From Dictyoglomus sp. NZ13-RE01 (GTDB lineage Bacteria; Dictyoglomota; Dictyoglomia; Dictyoglomales; Dictyoglomaceae), in the NCBI GenBank assembly GCA_002878375.1, contig NIRF01000001.1, forward strand, positions 414,056 to 478,055: 64,000 nt of DNA, in the 5' to 3' direction. The position numbers and the translations under genes are program-made. How positions within the stretch are numbered: the stretch's first letter is position 1; each line of letters begins with the position of its first letter. Below, piece after piece: positions 17,808 to 27,663 of this stretch. A model generated the notes under the pieces. It saw nothing but the letters and a program-made list of their open reading frames with translations, was not told the origin of the DNA and searched no databases.

Positions 17808-18811
17808 AGACTCTCAATAAACTCCTCTATTTCTCTTTTTAATATATCTCTTTTTTCCTCTGTTATAATCTTCAAATAGGATCGAAGTATTTCTTCTTCC
17901 TCCTTAAGCTTGATCCATAAAGGATAAAAATCTGAAATTTCATTAGTATTAATATAATATTTCCATCCCAAATCATCAAGATAAGCTTGAATCTTCTCAT
18001 CATATGAAATACCTAAAAATGGGATTCCAGCTATTGTGGACAATATAAGAGAATGGAGTCTCATTCCCACAAGATATTTACATGTAGAAAACTTTTCCCA
18101 AAAATTATCACTATTACTTGAAACAACTTCTATCTCTTTTATCATCTCTTTATCTAATTTTTTAAATAATTCTAAATCCATGGAATCTTGAAAGGAGAAA
18201 AAAATTATTTTTCTATTTTCTTTAAGTAGCTCCTTTAGAATTTTCTCTAAATCCTCAATTTTTAATTCATCCCATGGTCTAAAATTAATACCAATATTCT
18301 CTTTATCTCTTCTTACATCTGGAAATTGTGTAAGAAATACAATATCCGGTAAAATTTTTATCTTATCCTTCGGAACATTCAAGTTTTGTAGGAATTGATA
18401 AGAAAAACTATCCCTAACATATATTTTTCCACAATGAGGTAATGTAATCTTTAATAAATACCTGCTTATCCTGTATTTTAATGGACTAAAACTTTGTCCA
18501 ATTATATATACCTTTTTCTTGGTTAAAAGGGCATACCAAAGAATAAACAAATAATATAAGAAAGAATGCAAACTGGTTTTATCTTGAAAGATTCCTCCCC
18601 CACCACCAATAACTACATCCGCCCAATTTATAGCTTTTAATAACTCTCTTATTCTATCAAAAAGGATAATTTTATTTTCAGTTTCTTTTTTCTTACTTAC
18701 TAAAGCTCCTACTAAAAATCTTTCTGAAAACTTATCAATTAGATTTTTTAATAATAGCTCATCTCCTAAGTTTCCTTCACCATAATAACCAAAAAACAAA
18801 ACTTTCTTCAT
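17804..18811 (-). CDS. csaB: CsaB-type polysaccharide pyruvyl transferase
   Basis: CsaB-like enzymes add a pyruvyl ketal to a wall polysaccharide, which then anchors S-layer proteins. The start MKKVLFFGYYGEGNLGDELLL is the family opening; GGGGIFQDKTSLHSFLYY, YVRDSFSYQFL and the later VGMRLHSLILSTIAGIPFLGISYDEK are conserved. It is 335 residues. With the neighbouring glycosyltransferase and wecB it points to a pyruvylated cell-wall polymer. The overlap with prfB is 4 bp. Confidence 0.9.
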   Translation of the reverse strand: MKKVLFFGYYGEGNLGDELLLKNLIDKFSERFLVGALVSKKKETENKIILFDRIRELLKAINWADVVIGGGGGIFQDKTSLHSFLYYLFILWYALLTKKKVYIIGQSFSPLKYRISRYLLKITLPHCGKIYVRDSFSYQFLQNLNVPKDKIKILPDIVFLTQFPDVRRDKENIGINFRPWDELKIEDLEKILKELLKENRKIIFFSFQDSMDLELFKKLDKEMIKEIEVVSSNSDNFWEKFSTCKYLVGMRLHSLILSTIAGIPFLGISYDEKIQAYLDDLGWKYYINTNEISDFYPLWIKLKEEEEILRSYLKIITEEKRDILKREIEEFIESL

Positions 18812-19924
18812 TTAGATTTCTCTCTTCTCTTTTGCCATTCTTTTATTAAATATGCATTTATAAAAGGATCAATATCTCCATCAATCACCGCTTGAATATT
18901 TCCTATTTCTACTCCTGTTCTATGATCTTTAACTAAAGTATAAGGATGAAAAACATAAGACCTTATTTGATTTCCCCAACTGATCTCTTGAACCTCCCCC
19001 TTCAAACTTTGAATTTGCTCTCTTCTCTTTCTTTCTTCCAGCTCCTCTAATCTTGCCTTTAGAATTCTTAACGCCATTTCTTTATTTGCATGCTGAGATC
19101 TCTCATTTTGGCATTGAACAACAATTCCAGTAGGGATATGGGTAATTCTTACCGCAGATTCCACTTTGTTTACATGTTGCCCACCAGCTCCTCCAGCTCG
19201 AAAAGTTTCAATTTTTAAATCTTCCGGCTTAATTTCAACTTTACTATCTGGAAGTTCTGGAATTACCTCAACTAATGCAAAAGATGTATGTCTTCTGTGA
19301 TTTGCATCAAAAGGAGATATTCTTACTAATCTATGGACTCCTTTTTCACACTTCAGATAACCATAGGCATTTTCTCCTTCTATTAATAAAGTAGCACTCT
19401 TGATACCTGCCTCCTCACCAGGTGATATATCAATAATCTTTACTTTATAATTTTTCCTTTCTGCCCATCTTATATACATCCTTAAGAGTATTTCAGTCCA
19501 ATCTTGAGCATCGGTACCTCCTGTACCTGCATGAAGGGACAAAATAGCATTTCCTTTATCATGGGGATCCTGGAGCATTGATTCCAAGGTAAATTCCTTT
19601 AATATTTCTTCAAACTTCTTAAGTCTTTGGTAAAATTCTTCCCTAAATTCTTCTCCTTCTTCCAGTAATTCCTTCCATTCTGAAAGTTCTTTTTCTTCTC
19701 TTTCCAAAAATCTCCATTTTTCTAACTTTTCCTTTAAAGTATTATATTTTATATAGAGGTCCTTTAATCTCTCCTGATCGCTCCAATCTCCATGGGAGAG
19801 TTCTTTTTCTAAATCTTTTAATCTTTCCTCTTCCTTTTCTATGTCAAAGATACCCTCTCAATTCATTAAACTTATTTATTAATTCTTCATATAAACTTAA
19901 TAAATCCAATGTTGATACAACCAT
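18808..19924 (-). CDS. prfB: Peptide chain release factor 2 (programmed +1 frameshift)
   Basis: RF2 ends translation at UGA and UAA. The gene is read in two frames. The first 26 codons start at the ATG at 19924, which shares its A with the secA stop, and end at an in-frame UGA (19844-19846). Skipping one base joins GAC and the rest, giving about 371 residues. The second part has SPFDANHRRHTSFA (the stop-codon-reading SPF motif) and GAGGQHVNKVESAVRI with the catalytic GGQ. The site AGAGGGTAT-CTT-TGA-C is the known autoregulatory RF2 form. It is followed by csaB. Confidence 0.97.
19843..19860 (-). promoter_or_regulatory. RF2 programmed +1 frameshift site
   Basis: The minus strand reads AGAGGGTATCTTTGAC at the end of a 26-codon first frame. 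It contains the internal Shine-Dalgarno-like AGAGGG, a CTT slippery codon, the UGA stop and a following C, as in E. coli and most bacterial prfB genes. Low RF2 lets the ribosome slip to +1 and make more RF2. Confidence 0.95.
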
Positions 19925-22389
19925 TATAACCTCCTATTCTTAGAATAGGATTTTGCACTTTTCTCTTCTGTTATGTGTATATTAAATAGATATCTTATAC
20001 TTTCCCACTCAAAGATCTCTACCATATTCTGAAACATTTCATAAGCTTCCTTCTTATATTCTACTAATGGATCATGATGAGCTATAGCTCTTAAACCTAT
20101 TCCCTCTCTTAAAACATCCATATCATTTAGATGTTCTATCCACAGTTTATCTATCACATATAGTAAAACTAACTTCTGAATCTGCTTCCAAATCTCATCT
20201 CCAAACTCTCTCTTTCTTTCCTCAAACTTTTGCTCAATTTGTTCTCTTAATATCTGAAATATTTCATCGTTATCCTTTTCAATTATACTTTTCCAATCAC
20301 TTGGTAAAAATCCAAATAAGTTTAAAAATAGTTTATGCCAATTCTCTTTATCCTCATTAACAAGCTCTGCAAAAAATCTATCTATTACTCTATTCAAGAT
20401 CTTTTTAACTAATTCTTCTAAGTCTTCCTCTAATAGGATTTTTCTTCTTTCCCCATAAACTATTTCTCTTTGCTTGTTTAGTACATCATCATATTCTAAC
20501 AATTGTTTTCTAATTTCAAAGTTCATCTTTTCTACTTTCGCTTGGCTGTTTTCAATTATCCTTGTTAAGATAGGAGATTCAATAGGTTGTCCATCCTCCA
20601 TTCCCAAGCGAGACATAATACTTTTTATTTGATCACCACCAAATAATCTCAAAAGATCGTCTTCAAGGGATAGGTAAAAACGTGATGATCCTGGATCTCC
20701 CTGCCTTCCAGCCCTTCCCCTTAACTGATTATCAATTCTTCTGCTTTCATGTCTTTCTGTTCCTATTACGTGAAGACCACCAAGCTCAACAACTTTTTTC
20801 CTTTCTTCTTCACATATTTTTTTATACTCTTCAAGCTTTTTTTCATATTTTGCTCTATCTTTTTCTGGATCTACTTCTTGTCTCGCTAACATCTCAGGAT
20901 TTCCACCTAAAAGAATATCGGTACCTCTTCCTGCCATATTTGTAGCAATTGTTACCGCTTTATATCTCCCTGCTTGAGCTATAATATATGCCTCTTTTTC
21001 ATGATATTTTGCATTTAATACTTGGTGAGGTATACCTCGCCTCTTTAGCATTTGACTTAATCTCTCAGATTTCTCAATAGATGTGGTTCCAACCAATACA
21101 GGTCTGCCAATTTTATACATCTCCTCTATCTCATTTACTACTGCATTAAATTTCTCCCTTTCTGTCTTATAAATAACATCTGGGTAATTTATTCTTCTTA
21201 GAGGTTTATTGGGTGGAATAACTACTACTTCTAAACCATATATTTTTACAAATTCTTCCTCTTCAGTTGCTGCAGTACCAGTCATACCAGCAAGTTTTTT
21301 ATACATTCTAAAGTAATTTTGAATTGATATGGTAGCTAAAGTAACATTCTCATCCCTTATTCTTACACCTTCTTTTGCTTCTATTGCTTGATGCAACCCA
21401 TCACTGTATCTTCTCCCAAACATTAATCTACCCGTAAATTCATCTACAATTATTACTTCTCCATCCTTTACTATATAATCCCTATCCCTTTGAAATAAGT
21501 TTAATGCTTTCAAACATTGTAATAAAGCATGAGCTAAATCCATATGTTCAAAATCATATAAATCTTTTACTCCAAGAAACTTTTCCGCTTTTCTCAATCC
21601 TTCATCAGTTAAGGTGACAGTCTTTGATTTCTCATCTACTATATAATCCTCATCCTTTTTAAGGTATCTCGCTGCCCTTATTGCAAGCTTGTAGATTTGA
21701 CTGTTACCCTGGGAAGGTCCAGAAATAATTAAAGGTGTTCTTGCCTCATCTATTAGTATACTATCTACCTCATCCACAATAGCGTAATTTAAAGGTCTCT
21801 GTACCAAATGTTCCGGAGACATAGCAATATTATCTCTTAGGTAATCAAAACCAAATTCATTATTAGTTCCGTAAGTGATGTCCGCTAAATATGCCTTCTT
21901 TCTCTCTAAAATTGGTGTATCATTTTGTAATAATCCTACTGTCAATCCCAAGGATTCATATATAGGTCCCATCCAATACCTATCTCTTTTTGCCAAATAA
22001 TCATTAACGGTAACAATATGAACACCTTTCCCTTCTAAAGCATTTAAATAGGCAGGCATTGTAGCTACCAAGGTTTTTCCTTCCCCTGTTTGCATTTCCG
22101 CTATCTTTCCCTGATGTAAAACAATTCCTCCCATTAATTGAACATCAAAGGGGCGCATACCAACTTTTCTCTTTGCTGTTTCTCTTACTACTGCAAAAGC
22201 CTCTATTAGTAAATCATCAAGAGTTGCGCCCCGTTCTAATCTATTTTTGAATTCAAAAGTTTTATTCCTTAATTCCTCATCAGTAAGTTTAGAAATTTCA
22301 GGTTCTAATTCATTTATTCTTCTTACATACTCCTCTAATTTTTTTAAAGTCCTTGCATTGGAATCAAAAAGTTTTGATAATAAACCCAT
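19924..22389 (-). CDS. secA: Preprotein translocase ATPase SecA
   Basis: SecA drives secreted proteins through SecYEG. The 821 residues show Walker [22 protein letters not shown], the DEAD-type [21 protein letters not shown], and in the second motor domain [29 protein letters not shown] and [23 protein letters not shown]. The C-terminus ends [17 protein letters not shown] and lacks the zinc-binding tail found in many SecA proteins, which is common in some thermophiles. It lies between hpf and prfB, the usual order. Confidence 0.97.
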   Translation of the reverse strand: MGLLSKLFDSNARTLKKLEEYVRRINELEPEISKLTDEELRNKTFEFKNRLERGATLDDLLIEAFAVVRETAKRKVGMRPFDVQLMGGIVLHQGKIAEMQTGEGKTLVATMPAYLNALEGKGVHIVTVNDYLAKRDRYWMGPIYESLGLTVGLLQNDTPILERKKAYLADITYGTNNEFGFDYLRDNIAMSPEHLVQRPLNYAIVDEVDSILIDEARTPLIISGPSQGNSQIYKLAIRAARYLKKDEDYIVDEKSKTVTLTDEGLRKAEKFLGVKDLYDFEHMDLAHALLQCLKALNLFQRDRDYIVKDGEVIIVDEFTGRLMFGRRYSDGLHQAIEAKEGVRIRDENVTLATISIQNYFRMYKKLAGMTGTAATEEEEFVKIYGLEVVVIPPNKPLRRINYPDVIYKTEREKFNAVVNEIEEMYKIGRPVLVGTTSIEKSERLSQMLKRRGIPHQVLNAKYHEKEAYIIAQAGRYKAVTIATNMAGRGTDILLGGNPEMLARQEVDPEKDRAKYEKKLEEYKKICEEERKKVVELGGLHVIGTERHESRRIDNQLRGRAGRQGDPGSSRFYLSLEDDLLRLFGGDQIKSIMSRLGMEDGQPIESPILTRIIENSQAKVEKMNFEIRKQLLEYDDVLNKQREIVYGERRKILLEEDLEELVKKILNRVIDRFFAELVNEDKENWHKLFLNLFGFLPSDWKSIIEKDNDEIFQILREQIEQKFEERKREFGDEIWKQIQKLVLLYVIDKLWIEHLNDMDVLREGIGLRAIAHHDPLVEYKKEAYEMFQNMVEIFEWESIRYLFNIHITEEKSAKSYSKNRRL

Positions 22390-22926
22390 CTACTCCTCCT
22401 CCGCAATTATAAGCCCATAATTGCCATCCTTTCTTTTATATAATAGTGATATTTTCTCAGTCTCCGCATCTAAGTACAAGAAGAAATCGTGACCAAGCAT
22501 TTCCATTTGAAGAATTGCTTCCTCTATATCCATAGGTTTTAGTCCAAATTTCTTTACCTTAACAACTTTTGGTTTTGATTCCTCCTCAGAGGATAGATAT
22601 TCTGAAAGACTTAATGATCTTCTTCCTTTATCTATCATCTTCTCTTTTAGCTTTTTCAATTGTGCCTCTAATTTATCAACAACTAAGTCTACACATGTTC
22701 TAAAATCTTGGTTCTCCTCTACTGCTTTAACAATTCTACCATTTACCTTAACAGTTACCTCAACAATATGAGTCTTTCCTGCATCTTTTCTGTCTTCCCC
22801 TTTAAAAATTACATCAATCTGAGAAATTTGATCATTAAATCTGGAAAGTTTTGAGAATTTCTTTTCAACATACTCCTGCATAGTGGAAGAAACAGATACA
22901 TTCTTACCAGTAATATTTATTTGCAT
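22390..22926 (-). CDS. hpf: Ribosome hibernation promoting factor, long form
   Basis: Long HPF pairs 70S ribosomes into inactive 100S dimers under starvation. The first 100 residues are the ribosome-binding domain (MQINITGKNVSVSSTMQEYVEKKFSKLSRF); after a linker the C-terminal domain KPMDIEEAILQMEMLGHDFFLYLDAETEKISLLYKRKDGNYGLI makes the dimer contact. It is 178 residues long. It has a good site (GGAGG) and is directly followed by secA with no gap. Confidence 0.94.
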   Translation of the reverse strand: MQINITGKNVSVSSTMQEYVEKKFSKLSRFNDQISQIDVIFKGEDRKDAGKTHIVEVTVKVNGRIVKAVEENQDFRTCVDLVVDKLEAQLKKLKEKMIDKGRRSLSLSEYLSSEEESKPKVVKVKKFGLKPMDIEEAILQMEMLGHDFFLYLDAETEKISLLYKRKDGNYGLIIAEEE

Positions 22927-22944
22927 AATTAAACCTCCTCCAAA

Positions 22945-23661
22945 TTAATTTATTGCCCTACAGATAACAAAAACATAAATCTTATTACATCTTCCATTTC
23001 TCAATTCCTTTGCACATTCCCTTATTGTTGCCCCTGTAGTATAGACGTCATCAACAATTAAAATATTCTTCCCTTCAATATCAACATTTTCCATTAGTTT
23101 AAAGGCGTTTTTCACATTTTCCAACCTTTCTGCTCTCCCCAAATTTTTCTGTTCTAATATAGGTCTTTCCTGTTTCAAAGTAGAAACAACAGATAATTGC
23201 AATTCTCTACTTAAATATTTCGCAAGAATATAAGATTGATTGTATCCTCTCTTTTTTTCTTTATCTTTCCACATAGGAACATAAGTAATTAAATCAATAT
23301 CCCAATTCCTGCTCAATATCCTTTCTCTACCCATCTTGGCAAAGGTTTTTGCGATGTAAGGTTTATGCTCAAATTTGAATTTAGATATCAAATCTTCCCA
23401 AATTCCTTTATAGTAACCTAAGAATTCAAAACCTTCTATCAAAATATTATTCTCTTTTTTACAATTATAACAAACTTTCTCTGGAAAAGTAAGAGGTGCT
23501 CCACATAATAAACAATAGTTTTCTCCAAACTTCAATTTTTCTCTACATTTACTACAAATATATCCTTCTAAATATCTACCACAAAGGACACAGCGCTCAG
23601 GGAAGATTATATCTAAAAAGGGTTCGAAAATTTCAAAAAGATTATTCACCTTTAAATTCAT
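22945..23661 (-). CDS. comF: ComF family phosphoribosyltransferase-like protein
   Basis: ComF proteins have a zinc finger plus a phosphoribosyltransferase fold and are linked to DNA uptake and to recombination at the fork. Here two CxxC pairs are clear in the first 70 residues (CVLCGRY, CSKC, CLLCG, CYNC), and the PRPP-type motif ILIVDDVYTTGATIRECAKEL is at the C-terminus. It is 238 residues. It overlaps wecB by 20 bp. No other competence gene is in this window, so a role in uptake is only suggested. Confidence 0.9.
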   Translation of the reverse strand: MNLKVNNLFEIFEPFLDIIFPERCVLCGRYLEGYICSKCREKLKFGENYCLLCGAPLTFPEKVCYNCKKENNILIEGFEFLGYYKGIWEDLISKFKFEHKPYIAKTFAKMGRERILSRNWDIDLITYVPMWKDKEKKRGYNQSYILAKYLSRELQLSVVSTLKQERPILEQKNLGRAERLENVKNAFKLMENVDIEGKNILIVDDVYTTGATIRECAKELRNGRCNKIYVFVICRAIN

Positions 23662-24784
23662 CAGGTAACTTGTCTGAAAGTTTGAAATAATATCTAAGAG
23701 CTTGAACTATTCTTTCGCTTGCTCTTCCATCCCCATAAGGATTAACAGCATTTGACATCTTCTCATACATTTCTTTATTCATTATTAAGTTAGATACTTC
23801 TTCCACAATTTTTTCCCTTGATGTTCCTACTAATTTTACAGTTCCAGCCCTTACTGCTTCTGGTCTCTCAGTGACATCCCTCAAAACTAAAACTGGTTTT
23901 CCTATTGAAGGAGCTTCTTCCTGAATACCTCCAGAATCTGTCAATACTAAATAGGAATTAGATATTAAATATACCATTGTACGATAATCTACAGGTGGAA
24001 TTATAAATACTCTTTCGTGAGATCCTAAAATTGGTGAAAATGCATCCCTTATTAATGGATTAGGATGCATAGGGAAAACTATATAAATATCTTCAAACTT
24101 ATCTAATAAATCCTTTAAAGCAAGAGCAATATTTTTCATGGGATCTCCCCAATTTTCTCTTCTATGACTTGTTATTAATATCATTTTTTTTCCATCCAAT
24201 ATAGGAACTTCAGAAGGCTTAAAATCACCTAAATTTTTGTATACAAATAAAAAGGCATCAATCACAGTATTTCCAGTAACAAATATTTTATCTTCAGGTA
24301 TATTCTCCTTAATCAAATTAACTTTAGCTGATTTTGTTGGAGCAAAATGGATATCCGCTAAAACTCCTGTAAGATGCCTATTCATCTCCTCTGGATATGG
24401 CTGGTATTTATTATAAGTTCTTAAACCAGCCTCTACATGACCAATAGGAATTTTATAGTAGAAGGCGGATAAACTTGCAGAAAATGTGGTTGTTGTATCT
24501 CCGTGAACAAGTACCATATCAGGTTTATCTTTCTCCCATATATCTCTTAATCCCTGTAAAACCTTTACAGTAATATCAGTTAGAGTCTGACCCTCCTCCA
24601 TAACATTTAAGTCGTAATCCGCATCAAGACCAAATAAATCCATTACCTGATCTAAAAGTTCTCTATGTTGGGCGGATAAAATGATTTGCACAAAAAACTC
24701 TTTAGAGTTTTTCAAGGCATAAGCAAGGGGAGCCATTTTTATAGCTTCGGGTCTTGTTCCAAAGACTAAAGCAATCTTAATCAT
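23642..24784 (-). CDS. wecB: UDP-N-acetylglucosamine 2-epimerase
   Basis: The enzyme interconverts UDP-GlcNAc and UDP-ManNAc for wall polymers. Marks are VFGTRPEAIKMAPLAYAL, VHGDTTTTFSASLSAFY, GHVEAGLRT, ITSHRRENWGDPMKNI and the C-terminal LTDSGGIQEEAPSIGKPVLVLRDVTERPEA. The 380 residues match the family. It likely works with the WecG/TagA enzyme 6 kb downstream in the same run of genes. It overlaps speB by 4 bp. Confidence 0.95.
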   Translation of the reverse strand: MIKIALVFGTRPEAIKMAPLAYALKNSKEFFVQIILSAQHRELLDQVMDLFGLDADYDLNVMEEGQTLTDITVKVLQGLRDIWEKDKPDMVLVHGDTTTTFSASLSAFYYKIPIGHVEAGLRTYNKYQPYPEEMNRHLTGVLADIHFAPTKSAKVNLIKENIPEDKIFVTGNTVIDAFLFVYKNLGDFKPSEVPILDGKKMILITSHRRENWGDPMKNIALALKDLLDKFEDIYIVFPMHPNPLIRDAFSPILGSHERVFIIPPVDYRTMVYLISNSYLVLTDSGGIQEEAPSIGKPVLVLRDVTERPEAVRAGTVKLVGTSREKIVEEVSNLIMNKEMYEKMSNAVNPYGDGRASERIVQALRYYFKLSDKLPDEFKGE

Positions 24785-25659
24785 TTCTTAGAAAACTCTT
24801 TATAATATCCAATAATCTTATATATTAAGCGAGCCACTATATAATCTGGAGCAATAAAACCAGGAATTGGTGAAAACTCAACCACATCTATTCCTAAAAC
24901 TCTTTTATTTTTAAAAACTTCCTTTAACAACGAAGTAACCTCAAACCAGTTTAGACCATAAGGCTCTGGTGTTCCTACTGAGGGAATCAATGAAGGGTCA
25001 AAAACATCTAAATCCAAAGTGATATAAACATTATCATCTAAGGAATCTATCACTTTGGATAGCCAATTTTTATCCTCTCGGATTTCATATGCCCAAAAAA
25101 CCTTGATATTTTCTTTCCTATTGATAAAATCTCTTTCTTCTTTTGAAAGACTCCTTATGCCCACCTGAACTAAAGGAAGACTTTCCCCAGCTTTCCTTAG
25201 AGCACAAGCATGATGATAAGATGTACCCTCATATTCCTCTCTTAGATCAGCATGGGCGTCCAAATGCAAAACACTAAAACTACCAAATTTTTCTTTATAT
25301 GCAGATAGTATCCCAATAGTAATAGTATGCTCTCCACCTAAAAAAATTGGAAACTTCCTCTTATTTATTAAATCAATGGTTAAATCTTTTATGTATTTGA
25401 GTGGTAAAACTAAGTCGCTAATAGGAAGCAAAGGCTCAGGGTAAGTATAAATACCTATTTCCGCAGGTATTGTATCTAATTCTTCATCATAAAGCTCCAA
25501 ATTGTAAGATGCGCTTAGAATTGCACTGGGACCTTCTTTTGTACCTTTTCTATAAGAAGTTGTTACCTCATAGGAAAGAGGAACAACAACCACCTGAGCC
25601 TTATCAAATGTAACATTAGAAACTCCTGCAAAAGAAGGATTCAGTTTAACCTGCTCCAT
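24781..25659 (-). CDS. speB: Agmatinase family ureohydrolase
   Basis: The family cleaves agmatine, or aminopropylagmatine in some thermophiles, releasing urea. The binuclear manganese site is intact: GGEHTITIG, LHLDAHADLREEYEG and TLDLDVFDPSLIPSVGTPEPYGL. It is 292 residues, normal. It overlaps speH by 14 bp, so polyamine synthesis genes are paired here. Whether the substrate is agmatine or N1-aminopropylagmatine cannot be told from sequence. Confidence 0.92.
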   Translation of the reverse strand: MEQVKLNPSFAGVSNVTFDKAQVVVVPLSYEVTTSYRKGTKEGPSAILSASYNLELYDEELDTIPAEIGIYTYPEPLLPISDLVLPLKYIKDLTIDLINKRKFPIFLGGEHTITIGILSAYKEKFGSFSVLHLDAHADLREEYEGTSYHHACALRKAGESLPLVQVGIRSLSKEERDFINRKENIKVFWAYEIREDKNWLSKVIDSLDDNVYITLDLDVFDPSLIPSVGTPEPYGLNWFEVTSLLKEVFKNKRVLGIDVVEFSPIPGFIAPDYIVARLIYKIIGYYKEFSKK

Positions 25660-26047
25660 TTCTACCTCTTCTCAAAAGATGGACAGGAAACTCTCTTCCT
25701 CTTACTAAGATCTCCCATTCTATCTTCTCTGGTTTGAATTTTTCTTCAATAATAGCTTTAGCTTTATCTATATCAAATAATTTACAGGAGAAAATATCTA
25801 TACTTACATAATTTAAATCAGGCCACGTATGAATTGCTATGTGACTTTCTGCAATAATAACTACTCCAGAGACCCCCCAATCCATGGGATCTTCTTCAGG
25901 AAGATATCTAATAACATATGGAGGCATGATTTTGTGCATACCAATCATTGTTGGAAGTTCATCAAGAACTCTATATATATAATTGACATCCTCTAATAAC
26001 TCTTTGGGACACCCATATAAATCTAAAACAAGATGCGGTCCTAACAT
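25646..26047 (-). CDS. speH: S-adenosylmethionine decarboxylase proenzyme
   Basis: The enzyme makes decarboxylated SAM, the aminopropyl donor for polyamines. It self-cleaves to form a pyruvoyl group at the serine of AESHIAIHTWP (Ser68 after Glu67); His73 and Cys88 (DIFSCKLFD) complete the active site known from the Thermotoga type. The 133-residue length is usual. It is the first gene after a strong promoter at 26.1 kb and leads speB. Confidence 0.94.
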   Translation of the reverse strand: MLGPHLVLDLYGCPKELLEDVNYIYRVLDELPTMIGMHKIMPPYVIRYLPEEDPMDWGVSGVVIIAESHIAIHTWPDLNYVSIDIFSCKLFDIDKAKAIIEEKFKPEKIEWEILVRGREFPVHLLRRGRNGAG

Positions 26048-26090
26048 CTCTCTTCTCTCTATACCCCTTTCCTTTTAAAATTCAAAGCTA

Positions 26091-26119
26091 AATATACATC
26101 AAACCCCCCTCTATGTCAA
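26091..26119 (-). promoter_or_regulatory. Strong sigma70-type promoter before speH
   Basis: On the minus strand a perfect TTGACA (26114-26119) is followed after 17 bp by TATATT (26091-26096), with a TG just ahead of the -10 box. The gap to the next gene upstream is only 86 bp. The promoter could drive the whole series from speH towards the min genes, since all gaps there are very short. Confidence 0.75.
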
Positions 26120-26133
26120 TAATAATTTTTTAT

Positions 26134-26961
26134 TTATTCTTTTCCATATCTACCCTTATAGGGGACAGGAATGTATTGAACCGATGGTTTTCCAGTTTGA
26201 GTTTGAGGGTATAAACTCATTAATGCATAAATCTCAGGAGGTAAACCTACTTTTACAGGGAGGCCAATTTTTATTGCCTCTTCAACAGTAATTGGATAAT
26301 CATGAGTCCATCTTCCAGACGTTAAAATCTCTGCAATTTCCATAGCTTTTTCTTCAGACATGTTATTATTCCTCAGAAGTTCATAAACTGCATTCTTAAC
26401 CTGATTCATAGCTTTTTCTGCTATATCTGCCAGAATAAGAGTTTTATCTTCAACCTTATCTATACCTTTTTTATTTACTGCGGAAAGAATGGATGCCGCT
26501 GGATACTCTCCAAGTTGAGGATCAACAGGACCTAAAACTGCATTCTCATCCATGACTATCTCATCAGCAGCAAGGGCAATAAAAGTTCCACCAGACATAG
26601 CATAATGAGGAACAAACACAGTAACTTTTCCTTTATGTTGACTTAAGGCATGAGCAATCTGTTCTGCTGCTAAAACTAACCCACCTGGAGTGTGCAATAC
26701 TAAATCAATTGGCATATCTTCAGGAGTTAATCTAATTGCCCTTAAAACTTCCTCTGAATCTTCTATATTAATGTATCTTGCAATAGGAACACCCAAAAGG
26801 CTCATAGCTTCTTGACGATGAATTAAAGTTATTACTCTAGATCCCCTCTTTTTCTCCAAAGATTGGATTATTCTATATCTTTCCGCCTCAATTATCCTCT
26901 GTCTTACAATTGGAGAAAAGGCGGATATTAAAAATATTAACCAAAAAATATCCCAAAACAT
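26134..26961 (-). CDS. SDH family ClpP-fold serine protease, membrane anchored
   Basis: A 275-residue protein with an N-terminal membrane segment (FWDIFWLIFLISAF) and a ClpP/crotonase-like core typical of the SDH (PF01972) proteinases related to SppA. The nucleophile region is HYAMSGGTFIALAADEIVMD with Ser123; LVLHTPGGLVLAAEQIA precedes it and GPVDPQLGEYPAAS follows. Such proteins are thought to cut membrane or signal peptides, but the substrates are unknown. A good ribosome binding site (AAGGAGGTG) stands before the ATG. It lies next to a rhomboid protease gene. Confidence 0.88.
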   Translation of the reverse strand: MFWDIFWLIFLISAFSPIVRQRIIEAERYRIIQSLEKKRGSRVITLIHRQEAMSLLGVPIARYINIEDSEEVLRAIRLTPEDMPIDLVLHTPGGLVLAAEQIAHALSQHKGKVTVFVPHYAMSGGTFIALAADEIVMDENAVLGPVDPQLGEYPAASILSAVNKKGIDKVEDKTLILADIAEKAMNQVKNAVYELLRNNNMSEEKAMEIAEILTSGRWTHDYPITVEEAIKIGLPVKVGLPPEIYALMSLYPQTQTGKPSVQYIPVPYKGRYGKE

Positions 26962-26976
26962 TAAATATACACCTCC

Positions 26977-27657
26977 TTAGTAATAGTAAAAATGGTATCT
27001 TCTATATTTTTTTAATCTTGGAGCAAGAATTAATCCAAAAACAAACCCTCCAATATGAGCCCACCAAGCAACTCCCCCTGTAAATTCATATAAGGCTAAA
27101 GAAAACATTCCAGAAAAAAGTTGAATTAAAAACCAAAAAAGTAAGTAAAAACCTGCAGGAATATAAATGAATTCTATAAAAAATCCTAATATGGCAAAAG
27201 TTAAAATTTTTGCGCTAGGAAAATAAACTAAATATGCTCCTAAAACACCCGCTATTGCCCCACTTGCTCCTATAGTGGGAATTAATTTATTAAAACTAAA
27301 AATTCCCTGCACTAAGTTGGCAAATATTCCTGCTGAAAGATAAAAAATTAGATATCTAAAATGTCCCATACTATCTTCCACATTGTCCCCAAAGATATAT
27401 AAATATAACATGTTTCCCAAGATATGAGCCCATCCTCCATGTAAAAAGATAGAGGTAAACAAAGTGAGAATATTATGAGGGAACATGGATAATTCGAATA
27501 GCCGTTGAGGAATAAAACCATATTTCCAAAATACGAACTCTCGTAAATTATTACCCAAACTCAATTCCCAAAAAAACACAATAAAATTAATCACAATAAG
27601 GGTAATATTTACAATTGGAAACCTTCTTGATGGTATATTATCCTTTAAAGGTATCAT
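26977..27657 (-). CDS. Rhomboid family intramembrane serine protease
   Basis: A six-helix membrane protease of 226 residues. The catalytic dyad is Ser132 in TIGASGAIAG and His201 in WWAHIGGFVFG, and the conserved loop HGGWAHILGNMLYLYIFGDNVED is present. Rhomboids cut helices of other membrane proteins. It lies 15 bp upstream of the ClpP-fold protease gene, so the two may act on the same substrates. Confidence 0.94.
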   Translation of the reverse strand: MIPLKDNIPSRRFPIVNITLIVINFIVFFWELSLGNNLREFVFWKYGFIPQRLFELSMFPHNILTLFTSIFLHGGWAHILGNMLYLYIFGDNVEDSMGHFRYLIFYLSAGIFANLVQGIFSFNKLIPTIGASGAIAGVLGAYLVYFPSAKILTFAILGFFIEFIYIPAGFYLLFWFLIQLFSGMFSLALYEFTGGVAWWAHIGGFVFGLILAPRLKKYRRYHFYYY

Positions 27658-27663
27658 ATTGCT

